A stretch of DNA of 7,369 nucleotides from Planctomycetaceae bacterium UBA2671 (GTDB lineage: Bacteria > Planctomycetota > Planctomycetia > Planctomycetales > Planctomycetaceae), in the NCBI GenBank assembly GCA_002359185.1, contig DEML01000105.1, forward strand, positions 10,050 to 17,418. Reading direction: 5' to 3'. Below, in pieces: positions 1 through 6,671 of this stretch (position 1 is the stretch's first letter; each line of letters starts with the position of its first letter). The position numbers were made by a program, and so were the translations under genes. The notes below the pieces were generated by a model. The model was not told where the DNA came from and ran no database searches. It was given only the letters and a program-made list of their open reading frames with translations.

Positions 1-70
1 GTAGCGAAGCGAAGCCCCCAGAACGATCAGCACCCTTGGGGCTCATTTCATTCGACCCCAGCCACCCTTA
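1..70. repeat. Dispersed palindromic repeat, copy A (probably cut by the window edge)
   Basis: This GC-rich non-coding stretch aligns in the same orientation with 5573-5639. Shared blocks in order are GAAGCGAAGCCCCC (6-19; 13 of 14 bases match), GAACGAT (21-27), GGGGCT (38-43, 11 bases further on in both copies) and GCCACCCT (61-68). AGCCCC at 13-18 can pair with GGGGCT at 38-43, and GGGG at 38-41 can alternatively pair with CCCC at 56-59. The left outer arm seen in copy B would lie before base 1, so the element is probably incomplete here. It lies just past the end of the Ldh_2 gene, which reads towards it, so it could also act as a transcription end. It holds no coding sequence that I can support. 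The family relationship is read directly from the sequence; any function is inference. Confidence 0.6.
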
Positions 71-82
71 TTTATTGCCCGA

Positions 83-1120
83 TCAAACTGTAACACCAAG
101 TGAAGCCGCCAGTTCATTGATCTGACGCCAAGTCTCATCAGGTAGGGAAACCCCATCCTGACTTCGTTTGGTGTAAGTTTGTCGTTCCATTTCGCCTGGA
201 AACAGAATTTTTTCCACACCCGGGCACTTTTTCGCCGATTTGATGTGTTCTTCGTAGGATTTCATCCAGCCATCGTACTCTTCTCGCCCGACTATTTGCT
301 CGATGTCGATCAGTTGCATCCAGACTCCGTTGGCTCCGCGAGGCAAGTCGTTTCGACCGACTCCGCTGCCGGAGAGGATTCCGCAAAAAACATCGACCAT
401 CACGGATAGGCCAAAGCCTTTATGAGCCAGTGGGCCACCCAATGGTAAAATGCAGCCGTTGGGTTCGGCGTAAAAGTCGCCGGGAGTTGTACTCGGGTTG
501 CCGGCTCCGTCAATCATCCAGCCTTCCGGGACCTGCAGACCCGATTGATGAGCGACTCGCAATTTTCCTTCAGCTGTTGCACTGGTTGTCATGTCGAGCA
601 CGATGGGAGCCTCGTTTCCCGGGGCTGCCATGGAAATCGGATTCGTTCCCATGCGTCGCTCCATCGCTCCGAAGGGAGCCACTTGGCCGGGACCGGGAGC
701 ATTTACGGACATCAAAGCCGCAAAGCCTTTCTCAGCTGCCATTTCCGTGTAAGAACCGAGTCGACCGACGTGATTGCAATTGCGAATGAAAGCATCAGCA
801 GTACCGCAATCGCGGGCTTTCGTGGCCAACTGATCAAATGCGAAAGTGGAAGCGACCTGACCAAACCCGAAATGGGCATCAACAACCAGAAAAGCCGCAC
901 CTTCCCGAATCACTTCCGGGCTCACTCCCGGTTTAATGTGACCATCTCGAATGAAACTCACATACTGCATCAACCGCATTACACCGTGGCTATCGTGCCC
1001 GACCAGATTCGCCCCGGAAAGTTCCGCAGCCACAACACTTGCTTCCTCAGGCGTAGCCCCCGCAGCAGTTAAGATTTTTGTACCCAGTTCCAAGAGCTCA
1101 TTCGCAGATAATACCGGCAT
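83..1120 (-). CDS. Ldh_2 (malate/L-lactate dehydrogenase) family oxidoreductase
   Basis: A 345-residue protein of the Ldh_2/COG2055 family: NAD(P)-dependent enzymes that oxidise or reduce 2-hydroxy acids such as malate, L-lactate, sulfolactate or ureidoglycolate. These are unrelated to classical Rossmann-fold LDH/MDH. Visible landmarks are HDSHGV (residues 42-47), the NCNHVG segment (114-119) whose His117 matches the family's catalytic histidine, GTNP (159-162 region) in the nucleotide-binding part, LDMTTSATAEGK (175-186), VPEGWMID (197-204) and HKGFGL (233-238). The length is normal for the family and there is no signal peptide, so it should be cytoplasmic. The ATG start gives the usual N-terminus; no good Shine-Dalgarno precedes it. 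It lies about 120 bp downstream of the sialidase-like gene on the same strand. The substrate cannot be decided from sequence; members include malate, lactate, sulfolactate and ureidoglycolate enzymes. Confidence 0.92.
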   Translation of the reverse strand: MPVLSANELLELGTKILTAAGATPEEASVVAAELSGANLVGHDSHGVMRLMQYVSFIRDGHIKPGVSPEVIREGAAFLVVDAHFGFGQVASTFAFDQLATKARDCGTADAFIRNCNHVGRLGSYTEMAAEKGFAALMSVNAPGPGQVAPFGAMERRMGTNPISMAAPGNEAPIVLDMTTSATAEGKLRVAHQSGLQVPEGWMIDGAGNPSTTPGDFYAEPNGCILPLGGPLAHKGFGLSVMVDVFCGILSGSGVGRNDLPRGANGVWMQLIDIEQIVGREEYDGWMKSYEEHIKSAKKCPGVEKILFPGEMERQTYTKRSQDGVSLPDETWRQINELAASLGVTV

Positions 1121-1212
1121 CGATGCATCCGTAGACAGAAGTTTTAATAGGAATCAATAATCGCCGAGTGTGGCAATTTACAGATGACATCGCAAGCTAC
1201 AGGAACGACATG

Positions 1213-1248
1213 CTGAGTGAACCTAACCAAAATTGAACAGTCACTCAG
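1213..1248 (-). terminator. Weak hairpin spanning the end of the sialidase-like gene
   Basis: CTGAGTGA (1213-1220) and TCACTCAG (1241-1248) are perfect 8-base inverted repeats around a 20-base loop. The right arm contains the stop codon of the sialidase-like gene. No T-rich tract follows on the minus strand, so it would be a poor intrinsic terminator. It may only slow transcription or protect the 3' end before the Ldh_2 gene. It could also be chance. Confidence 0.22.
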
Positions 1249-2446
1249 TGGCTAATGCAGCCTCCAGGTCATCGAGTTTTACTTTCGCAACTTCCATTGT
1301 CTGTTTTGCTCCCGAGAACGCGACCAGAATGTGGTCGTCTTTTTCAATGATGTGCGGATAGTCGATGTGACGCTCGCCAATCAGGTAGAGCAGAGATGTG
1401 TAGACCAGTCCATCCCGACTGATTGCAATCGTGAGAGGATCACGCTTTTGGGGATTTGAATTGGACACAAGAACGTAGAAACCACGGGATGTCCGAAGCA
1501 CAAAAAATTTGCTGGTCGCATCCGGAAAATTCGTTGTTTGAATTTCACTCCAGGTTTTTCCCAGATCAGTCGAGAAGCAACGGAGCAATCGTTTTGAGCC
1601 ACCATTGTCGCGAATTAAACCGACCAGCGTTTTCCCATCCGGCAACGTGTACCAATAGGGCTCTTCTGGCTTCTGTTCTTTTCCATATTTCGCCAGCGGT
1701 CGGTCGTGCCAATCGCCGAACGATTTGACACCACCGATAATAACGCTGACTTGCTGGCGATGATCGCGCCTTGTCATCAGCCACTGACCATCAGGGAGTT
1801 TCTTTGGTGGAAAATTATTCAGAGTGTCATCATTGACCGTGCCGTGGCTCTCCCATGAGTTCTTCATTTCGTCCCAACGAAAGGCTTCCAGGCTCAAACC
1901 AGGGCCCGGATATCCAGGAGCATTGAAGTGACTCGCCAGTGCAAGGAGTTGACCATCACGAATCCAGAATCCACGGGCAATCCAGCCGAATCCCTCTCGT
2001 CGAGGTGGACCGCTCAAATCTTTGGGCTCACTCCAGTTCAAGCCATCAGGACTGGTCGCGTAGGAAACTCTCGTCCCCGGGCGGTCATGTCCCGGCACAA
2101 TATTTCGATGCTTTTCGGGAGCCACGCCAGAATGAGGTAGGCCTGGTCCATCACTCCACATGGCCCAATACTGATTTGCAAAGTCGCAGACATAGGCATG
2201 CTGATGAACCCAATGTCCACCCTGATTACGAACGTCGCTGATTATTGCATGTTCAAATGGGATTTTCGGGAGATTACGGAAATCGATTTTTTCAGTCTGC
2301 GTGCCAATTTCTGGCAGGTCGAGCATCACGCGATCTTCGATTGGAATGACCTGGGTATTATCCAGGCCTTTGTCCTGTGCAAAAGAAGACTTCCCCGAGC
2401 AGACCAGGGTGAGCATCAGGAAAAGAGGAAGTGCAAATTTCGACAT
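1241..2446 (-). CDS. Secreted sialidase-like (BNR/Asp-box) beta-propeller protein
   Basis: A 401-residue protein with an N-terminal signal peptide (MSKFALPLFLMLTLVCSG..SFA, likely cut after about residue 23), so it is exported to the periplasm or beyond. It carries Asp-box motifs of the S-x-D-x-G-x-x-W type: SPDGLNW (about 132-138), the canonical STDLGKTW (292-299) and a degenerate SRDGLVY (343-349). These mark blades of a sialidase-type propeller. The RDNGGSKR region (about 279-286) just before the second box, and the DYPHIIE segment near the C-terminus, resemble planctomycete proteins annotated as sialidase family or exo-alpha-sialidase. I cannot identify a full catalytic Arg triad, so true sialidase activity is unproven; it may be another glycoside hydrolase or a carbohydrate-binding propeller. 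I chose the ATG at 2446 over an in-frame TTG two codons upstream, because signal peptide and initiation both fit better. No clear Shine-Dalgarno is present. An 18-bp palindrome lies about 40 bp upstream. Confidence 0.82.
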   Translation of the reverse strand: MSKFALPLFLMLTLVCSGKSSFAQDKGLDNTQVIPIEDRVMLDLPEIGTQTEKIDFRNLPKIPFEHAIISDVRNQGGHWVHQHAYVCDFANQYWAMWSDGPGLPHSGVAPEKHRNIVPGHDRPGTRVSYATSPDGLNWSEPKDLSGPPRREGFGWIARGFWIRDGQLLALASHFNAPGYPGPGLSLEAFRWDEMKNSWESHGTVNDDTLNNFPPKKLPDGQWLMTRRDHRQQVSVIIGGVKSFGDWHDRPLAKYGKEQKPEEPYWYTLPDGKTLVGLIRDNGGSKRLLRCFSTDLGKTWSEIQTTNFPDATSKFFVLRTSRGFYVLVSNSNPQKRDPLTIAISRDGLVYTSLLYLIGERHIDYPHIIEKDDHILVAFSGAKQTMEVAKVKLDDLEAALATE

Positions 2447-2485
2447 GGTCAATCCAATTCGATTCAGGGAAATACTGGAATCAGC

Positions 2486-2503
2486 TGAACTATGTATAGT
2501 TCA
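2486..2503. promoter_or_regulatory. 18-bp palindrome, candidate operator of the sialidase-like gene
   Basis: TGAACTATGTATAGTTCA consists of perfect 8-base arms around a GT spacer. It lies 40-57 bp before the ATG of the sialidase-like gene, in the 114-bp gap after the hydrolase gene. Size and symmetry suit binding of a dimeric helix-turn-helix regulator. Read on the minus strand, its centre contains TATACAT, which could overlap a -10 element. No regulator gene with an obvious link is in the window. The palindrome is seen directly; its role is inference. Confidence 0.4.
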
Positions 2504-2560
2504 TTGCTGATGCATGCTGCCAGCGTACGCACGAATTGAATTGGTTCATCCAAAAGCTGA

Positions 2561-3808
2561 TTAAAACGGCCAGAAGATTTTCCACCATGACCAGCCACTG
2601 CCCGGACTTGGTTTGCTTGATTCTTTTGTCACAACAGTGTCTGGAGAAAGCGTCTCCAGAGAAGCTGTCTGGATTTCAGAAGTGAGATCTTCGGTTGGTC
2701 GTAATGGCCCGGGAACCAGCCAGGCGAATTGGGATTCGTGAGCGGTCAAGCCTCGTGAAACAACGGGAGCTCCAGCCAGAGTTCGTTGCACATCGACCAG
2801 CAGGCCATCAGCATAACTGGCGTGGCCCAGTTCGAAGAGGCCGAAATCGACTTGAGACGCATCGATCATGTCGATGAATTTCTGTTCCGGAAAGACGGTT
2901 AACTCAACTCCACCTTGTCCAAGCCGGCGCCCCTGATGCACCAACTGCGATGCCTTCAGAGCTTTATCATTCGAGGAAGCATAAATCGTTACACGATCCG
3001 CCTGCGTGATTTTCGGAGCAATTTCGTATTTGAACGTACGGGCATCGATATCGGGAGCGGCCAGAATCACCTGATTAAATTTTGGGACATCACGATACAA
3101 CGACTGCTCAGACAGATTCTTGAGAACATCGGTCACAATCCGATTCCCCATGCTGTGAGCGATCAAATGCACTTTTTTCGCGCCGGAATCGCGGGCAATC
3201 TTTTCAACAAATTCCAGGACGTGATCTTTCGCAAAATCTGCGGAGGTCATGTCGGCGACATAACCCGGCAGCTTTCCCTGAGAAGGCCAGCTGAACATGA
3301 TCGGTGGCCCCTGAAATTTCAAATCGTGAGCCATCTGAGCCGTCCGTCGAGCTGCGTGTGCAAAACTGACGTTATAGCCATGTACAAACACGAAAGCTTC
3401 TTCACTCTCTGAATACTTGACCTCATCCTGTAAATCTTTGAGGAATTCATCTTCAAGCAAAGCTTCGACACTTTGCAGCATAACGTGACGTTCAGGATTT
3501 TCGCTGAACTCCAGCTTCCAAATAGAAGGCCGTTCAATTTCTCCGTAATCGTGTGTACTCGGAATACTGACTTCACAGATACCGTATTGGAGTGCGGTCG
3601 GTTCGGATCCATAATAATTATTGGGGCTTCTCTCGCCAGTTGGCGTTCGATCCGTGCCGTAATAGACGCGGACAATGTCCAATGTTTTTTCGTAATTCTT
3701 AGGAAGATGGTCACTTGCTGACCTCGGATTACCGCCCAGACTGCAACCATAAATGAAAGAAGCAGTGCAGACTATTCCCAAAGTGAAGATGCGAAATCCA
3801 TTTCGCAT
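2561..3808 (-). CDS. Lipoprotein alpha/beta hydrolase (DUF900 / COG4782 type)
   Basis: A 415-residue predicted esterase/lipase-superfamily hydrolase. The N-terminus has a hydrophobic stretch ending in F-I-Y-G-C, with Cys22 as probable lipidation site (Tyr at -2 is not the commonest lipobox residue), so it is likely membrane-anchored on the outside of the inner membrane or in the outer membrane. After VYYGTDRTPTG (48-58), typical of this family, come VFVHGYN (140-146, oxyanion-hole region), FSWPSQG (172-178), the nucleophile elbow AHSMGN (217-222, Ser219), APDID (251-255, probable catalytic Asp253) and LGHASY (327-332, probable His329). The triad therefore looks intact. The tail from about 345 is low in recognisable motifs and ends in an aromatic run, WSWWKIFWPF (406-415). 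The ATG is preceded by AGGAG at a 7-base spacing. The natural substrate of the family is unknown; an ester or peptide substrate is possible. It is the first gene of the minus-strand run. Confidence 0.88.
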   Translation of the reverse strand: MRNGFRIFTLGIVCTASFIYGCSLGGNPRSASDHLPKNYEKTLDIVRVYYGTDRTPTGERSPNNYYGSEPTALQYGICEVSIPSTHDYGEIERPSIWKLEFSENPERHVMLQSVEALLEDEFLKDLQDEVKYSESEEAFVFVHGYNVSFAHAARRTAQMAHDLKFQGPPIMFSWPSQGKLPGYVADMTSADFAKDHVLEFVEKIARDSGAKKVHLIAHSMGNRIVTDVLKNLSEQSLYRDVPKFNQVILAAPDIDARTFKYEIAPKITQADRVTIYASSNDKALKASQLVHQGRRLGQGGVELTVFPEQKFIDMIDASQVDFGLFELGHASYADGLLVDVQRTLAGAPVVSRGLTAHESQFAWLVPGPLRPTEDLTSEIQTASLETLSPDTVVTKESSKPSPGSGWSWWKIFWPF

Positions 3809-3815
3809 ATCCAGA

Positions 3816-3820
3816 CTCCT
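3816..3820 (-). promoter_or_regulatory. Shine-Dalgarno of the lipoprotein hydrolase gene
   Basis: AGGAG on the minus strand lies 7 bases before the ATG at 3808. It supports that start and stands out, because most other genes in the window lack a clear ribosome binding site. Confidence 0.65.
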
Positions 3821-4086
3821 ATTATCGAAACCAAATTAACTGTCGAGCACAAAATCGGTGGTCATCCGTAGCGTGATAAGATATTCAGGGAAGAATCGTC
3901 AATATCTCGCTGGAATCGGAGAAATTGTGTACTTTCTTCAATGATCTGCTGGTAATAATCATGAAAAATAAAGCAGAGAACATTGATATGTATTGAAGTG
4001 ACGATGCCTGATCGGTAACAATAGAAGGGAACAAATCGACATCCCTGCCTGCACACCCCTGAGTTTCCCCCACACAAACAAAACAC
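3821..4086. promoter_or_regulatory. Divergent control region between hydrolase and DUF1501 genes
   Basis: This non-coding gap separates two genes that point away from each other, so promoters for both should lie here. On the plus strand TTGAAG (3993-3998) and TAACAA (4016-4021) are 17 bases apart and are a weak sigma-70-like candidate for the DUF1501 gene. On the minus strand TTGACG (3903-3898) is a fair -35 element but has no good -10 partner at the right distance. A small inverted repeat, GATATT/AATATC (3880-3885 and 3901-3906), overlaps it. Open frames crossing this region look like chance frames. I see no riboswitch or RNA gene. Confidence 0.35.
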
Positions 4087-4092
4087 AGAGGA
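4087..4092 (+). promoter_or_regulatory. Shine-Dalgarno of the DUF1501 gene
   Basis: AGAGGA ends 6 bases before the ATG at 4099. It supports this start, which also gives the conserved N-terminal pattern of the family. Confidence 0.6.
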
Positions 4093-4098
4093 CATTCG

Positions 4099-5475
4099 AT
4101 GCTGAATTTTGAAGGGAAAGGTGTTTCCCACAATTGTAACGGCACCACCCGTCGCGACTTTCTGCAAGTCGGAACATTGGGAGCGATGGGGCTGACGCTG
4201 GCCGATGTGATGGCGGCTGAGGCGGCGATGAAGCCGGAGCAGAAAAAAGACAATCGCTCCTGCATCATGATTTTTAATCTCGGTGCTCCCAGCCATATCG
4301 ATTTGTGGGACATGAAGCCCGATGCCCCCTCCGAAATTCGCGGCCCCTTCAAGCCGATTTCAACCAACTCGCCGGAAATCCAAATTTCCGAAATGCTCCC
4401 CCGGCACGCACAAGTCGCCGATAAATTTTCGCTGGTCCGCTCTGCACATCACGGCGGAGCCGCCGTCCACGATTCCGGCTGGCAAATTGTCCAGACGGGT
4501 CGCCAGTTTTCTGGCGGGGTCAATACTCCCCATGCCGGTGCCGTTGTGAATTATTTGAAAGGACGCCGAACAGATTTACCTCCCTTTGTCGTGCTCCCCG
4601 AATTGATGGGGCGAGGCGGTGGAAATTTGCCGAATGGTCAGGCTGGTGGTTTTCTGGGCAAGGCTTACGATCCCTTTGCACTGAATGCGAATCCCGCGGA
4701 GAAGAATTTTCAGGTCCCCGATTTACTACCGCCCAAGGAAATCGGCACCGTCCGATTGAATCGACGACAGAAACTCCGTGAGTTGGTCGACGAAACGGCA
4801 AACGTCTTCGAAGCCACAGAAAACGCGGCTTTGCTCAATGACAATTTCGAATCCGCATTTCGCCTGATGACCAGCCCACAGGCTCGCGATGCATTTGATC
4901 TTTCCAAAGAGCCCACTAGCGTTCGTGAAAAATACGGGATGAATCGTTTTGGACAATGTTGCCTGCTTGCTCGCAGACTGGTCGAAGCTGGCGTGCGATT
5001 TGTGACCATCAACACATTCCTGACTGTGTTCAATGAAGTGACCTGGGACATCCACGGCTCCAAACCGTTCACATCCATCGAGGGGATGCAAACGCAAATC
5101 TGTCCGATGTACGATCAGGCCTACGCCGCTTTGCTGGAAGATCTGGAAGAGCGGGGCTTACTGGGAGATACAATGGTCTGTAACCTCTCCGAATTCGGTC
5201 GCACTCCACGCGTCAATCCGGCTGGCGGTCGCGACCATTGGCCTCAGTGTTTCACCGTTTATTTTGCTGGAGGAGGAGTGAAGGGGGGACAAGTTGTTGG
5301 AGCGAGCGATCCCATCGGCGGTGTTCCCGCAGATCGTCCCGTAGAACCAGCTGATATCGTTGCCACCATTTTCAAAAGCCTGGGACTGGATCCCGAAACG
5401 ACATTGCCTGGCCCAGGAAACCGCCCATTCCCGCTCGTCGACTTCGGCCATCATCCGATTCACGAATTGTTTTGA
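4099..5475 (+). CDS. Tat-exported DUF1501 domain protein
   Basis: A 458-residue full-length DUF1501 protein. This family is very abundant in Planctomycetes and is thought to share the alkaline-phosphatase/sulfatase fold; its biochemical role is not established. The N-terminus has the typical Cys13 followed by TTRRDFLQVG (16-25), a twin-arginine motif before a hydrophobic stretch (about 24-40), so export by the Tat pathway is expected. Family landmarks are FNLGAPSHIDLWDMKP (about 59-74), RSAHHGG..HDSGWQ (about 114-129), EKYGMNRFGQCCLLARRLVEAGVRFV (in pieces, about 278-304), WDIHG (about 316-320), EFGRTP (365-370), GRDHWP (377-382) and PGPGNRPFPLVD near the C-terminus. Such genes usually sit beside DUF1549/DUF1553 (PSCyt2/PSD1) genes, which are absent here, so this copy appears orphaned. 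The next gene, an EamA transporter, is 195 bp away behind two palindromic repeats. Confidence 0.93.
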   Translation: MLNFEGKGVSHNCNGTTRRDFLQVGTLGAMGLTLADVMAAEAAMKPEQKKDNRSCIMIFNLGAPSHIDLWDMKPDAPSEIRGPFKPISTNSPEIQISEMLPRHAQVADKFSLVRSAHHGGAAVHDSGWQIVQTGRQFSGGVNTPHAGAVVNYLKGRRTDLPPFVVLPELMGRGGGNLPNGQAGGFLGKAYDPFALNANPAEKNFQVPDLLPPKEIGTVRLNRRQKLRELVDETANVFEATENAALLNDNFESAFRLMTSPQARDAFDLSKEPTSVREKYGMNRFGQCCLLARRLVEAGVRFVTINTFLTVFNEVTWDIHGSKPFTSIEGMQTQICPMYDQAYAALLEDLEERGLLGDTMVCNLSEFGRTPRVNPAGGRDHWPQCFTVYFAGGGVKGGQVVGASDPIGGVPADRPVEPADIVATIFKSLGLDPETTLPGPGNRPFPLVDFGHHPIHELF

Positions 5476-5497
5476 CGTCTTCCCAAAGGTAGCCCGT

Positions 5498-5527
5498 GTA
5501 GGTTGGGTTCGCGAAGCGTAACCCAAC
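5498..5527 (+). repeat. REP-like palindromic element with 5' GTAG
   Basis: GTAG (5498-5501) is followed directly by an imperfect palindrome. GTTGGGTT (5502-5509) pairs with AACCCAAC (5520-5527), and CGC (5510-5512) pairs with GCG (5516-5518) around a GAA loop, leaving a single bulged T at 5519. A GTAG-type tetranucleotide before a bulged hairpin is the known layout of REP elements mobilised by REP-associated tyrosine transposases (RAYT, TnpA_REP). No RAYT gene is in the window. It lies 22 bases after the DUF1501 stop and could help protect or end that transcript. The structure is seen directly; the REP assignment is inference from the layout. Confidence 0.6.
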
Positions 5528-5553
5528 GAGAAAAACTGATCCGTACATCGACG

Positions 5554-5639
5554 GGGTGGCGGGGGCGCTCTCGAAGAGAAGCCCCCGAACGATGAAACAA
5601 CCGGGGGCTTCCGCTAAGTCGGAGCGCCCCCGCCACCCT
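5554..5639. repeat. Nested-hairpin dispersed repeat, copy B
   Basis: The outer arms GGGTGGCGGGGGCGCTC (5554-5570) and its exact complement (5622-5638) form a perfect 17-bp stem. Inside, GAAGCCCCCG (5578-5587) and CGGGGGCTTC (5602-5611) form a perfect 10-bp stem with a 14-base loop containing GAACGAT. Short unpaired stretches (5571-5577 and 5612-5621) separate the two stems. The segment 5573-5639 aligns with copy A at 6-68. No T-run follows, so it is not a textbook intrinsic terminator, although such a strong hairpin could block 3' exonucleases or attenuate transcription between the DUF1501 and transporter genes. No internal coding sequence, so a MITE-like or REP-like non-autonomous element is possible. 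Confidence 0.7.
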
Positions 5640-5670
5640 GCTGTAATTATCCCCATAAAAAGCCCGCCTC

Positions 5671-6642
5671 ATGTCCATTCCCGAGCCTGCCACTTCCGAC
5701 ATCGCATTGGACACACCTGAAGAGAAACATTCTCACATCTGGTTTGGAGTGATCTGTGCACTGATCGCCGCTGTGGGGTACACCTGTGCCAACATCGCAC
5801 TGCGGCAAAGCGCCCGGCCGGGAAATCTGGAATGGTCGATGTGGATCACTGCTCATAAAGCCATCCCTGCCACACTCCTGACCTGGACACTGGTGCTCAA
5901 TAATTACTGCAACGGTCGCCCAGCATTTCCACCTAAAGGCTTATTGCTTCCCTTGATCGCAACGGGTTTCCTGATGCAGTTCGGCGGAAACATGATGTTC
6001 CAGTTCGCCCTCGGCCTGATCGGACTGGCGATGACTGTCCCGATGACCTTCGCCATGATTTTGACAGCTGGTGCGGTTTCCAGCCGCTTGTTTCTGGGCG
6101 AGCCAATCACACTCCGCACGCTCCTGGCGATGTCGATATTGATGTTCGCGGTAACGATTCTCAGCATGGGGGCAGGGGAAGCCTCGGAGTCGATTCTGAA
6201 AACAGCTTCGCGGGCAGATATCCTGTTGGGCATTCTTTCCGCCATGATCTCCGGCACCTGCTATGGACTTTCAGGAACCGTCATTCGCCGGAATGTCAAA
6301 AATCTGCCCGTCTCAGCCACTCTGTTTTTGATCAGTACAACAGGCACCGTCGCCATGACAACCGCTGCATTGCTCAGCAATCCGCTCGAAGACCTGCTGG
6401 CAACAACTCCCAAAGAAGTCGTCATCATGCAGTTAGCTGGCGTCTTCAATGCAATGGCATTTTACGCGATCGGAACCGCTTATCGACATCTGGCTGTCAC
6501 ACAGACGAATATGATCAACACCACTCAAATCGCAATGGCTTCCGTCGCAGGTGTAGTTGTCTTCGCAGAACCAATGACCATCTGGCTGATTCTGGGTGTT
6601 GTTTTCACGATGATCGGACTGTATCTGATGGAACGCCGCTGA
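5671..6642 (+). CDS. EamA/DMT-superfamily transporter
   Basis: A 323-residue inner-membrane protein of the drug/metabolite transporter superfamily. About ten membrane segments are visible (roughly 23-43, 58-78, 90-110, 116-137, 148-167, 183-204, 214-235, 249-270, 277-298, 302-320), arranged as two EamA repeats. Each repeat has the characteristic Glu-Pro before its last helix: GEPIT (Glu144) and AEPMT (Glu300). A hydrophilic leader of about 20 residues precedes the first helix. EamA members export amino acids, nucleosides, other metabolites or drugs; the substrate cannot be read from this sequence. No Shine-Dalgarno precedes the ATG, which begins only 32 bases after repeat copy B, so its promoter must lie in or before the repeats, or it depends on read-through from the DUF1501 gene. 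It converges on nrdR. Confidence 0.92.
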   Translation: MSIPEPATSDIALDTPEEKHSHIWFGVICALIAAVGYTCANIALRQSARPGNLEWSMWITAHKAIPATLLTWTLVLNNYCNGRPAFPPKGLLLPLIATGFLMQFGGNMMFQFALGLIGLAMTVPMTFAMILTAGAVSSRLFLGEPITLRTLLAMSILMFAVTILSMGAGEASESILKTASRADILLGILSAMISGTCYGLSGTVIRRNVKNLPVSATLFLISTTGTVAMTTAALLSNPLEDLLATTPKEVVIMQLAGVFNAMAFYAIGTAYRHLAVTQTNMINTTQIAMASVAGVVVFAEPMTIWLILGVVFTMIGLYLMERR

Positions 6643-6671
6643 TTATTATTGGTTCATGAGACCCAAAATAT

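Noticed and set aside
545..1072. Plus-strand 175-codon frame opposite the Ldh_2 gene
   Set aside because: The Ldh_2 frame carries family motifs along its whole length; the opposite frame has none.
1122..1129. GATGCATC palindrome before the Ldh_2 gene
   Set aside because: Eight bases is short enough to arise by chance and it abuts the start codon without other promoter features.
3961..3996. 11-codon open frame (ATG to TGA) before the DUF1501 gene, possible leader peptide
   Set aside because: There is no Shine-Dalgarno, no regulatory codon run and no attenuator hairpin following it.
3862..4296. Long minus-strand open frame across the divergent region and into the DUF1501 gene
   Set aside because: Most of it is antisense to the well-supported DUF1501 coding start, the translation is rich in Cys, His and Arg without family motifs, and a second overlapping frame is equally open. 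It looks like a chance frame.
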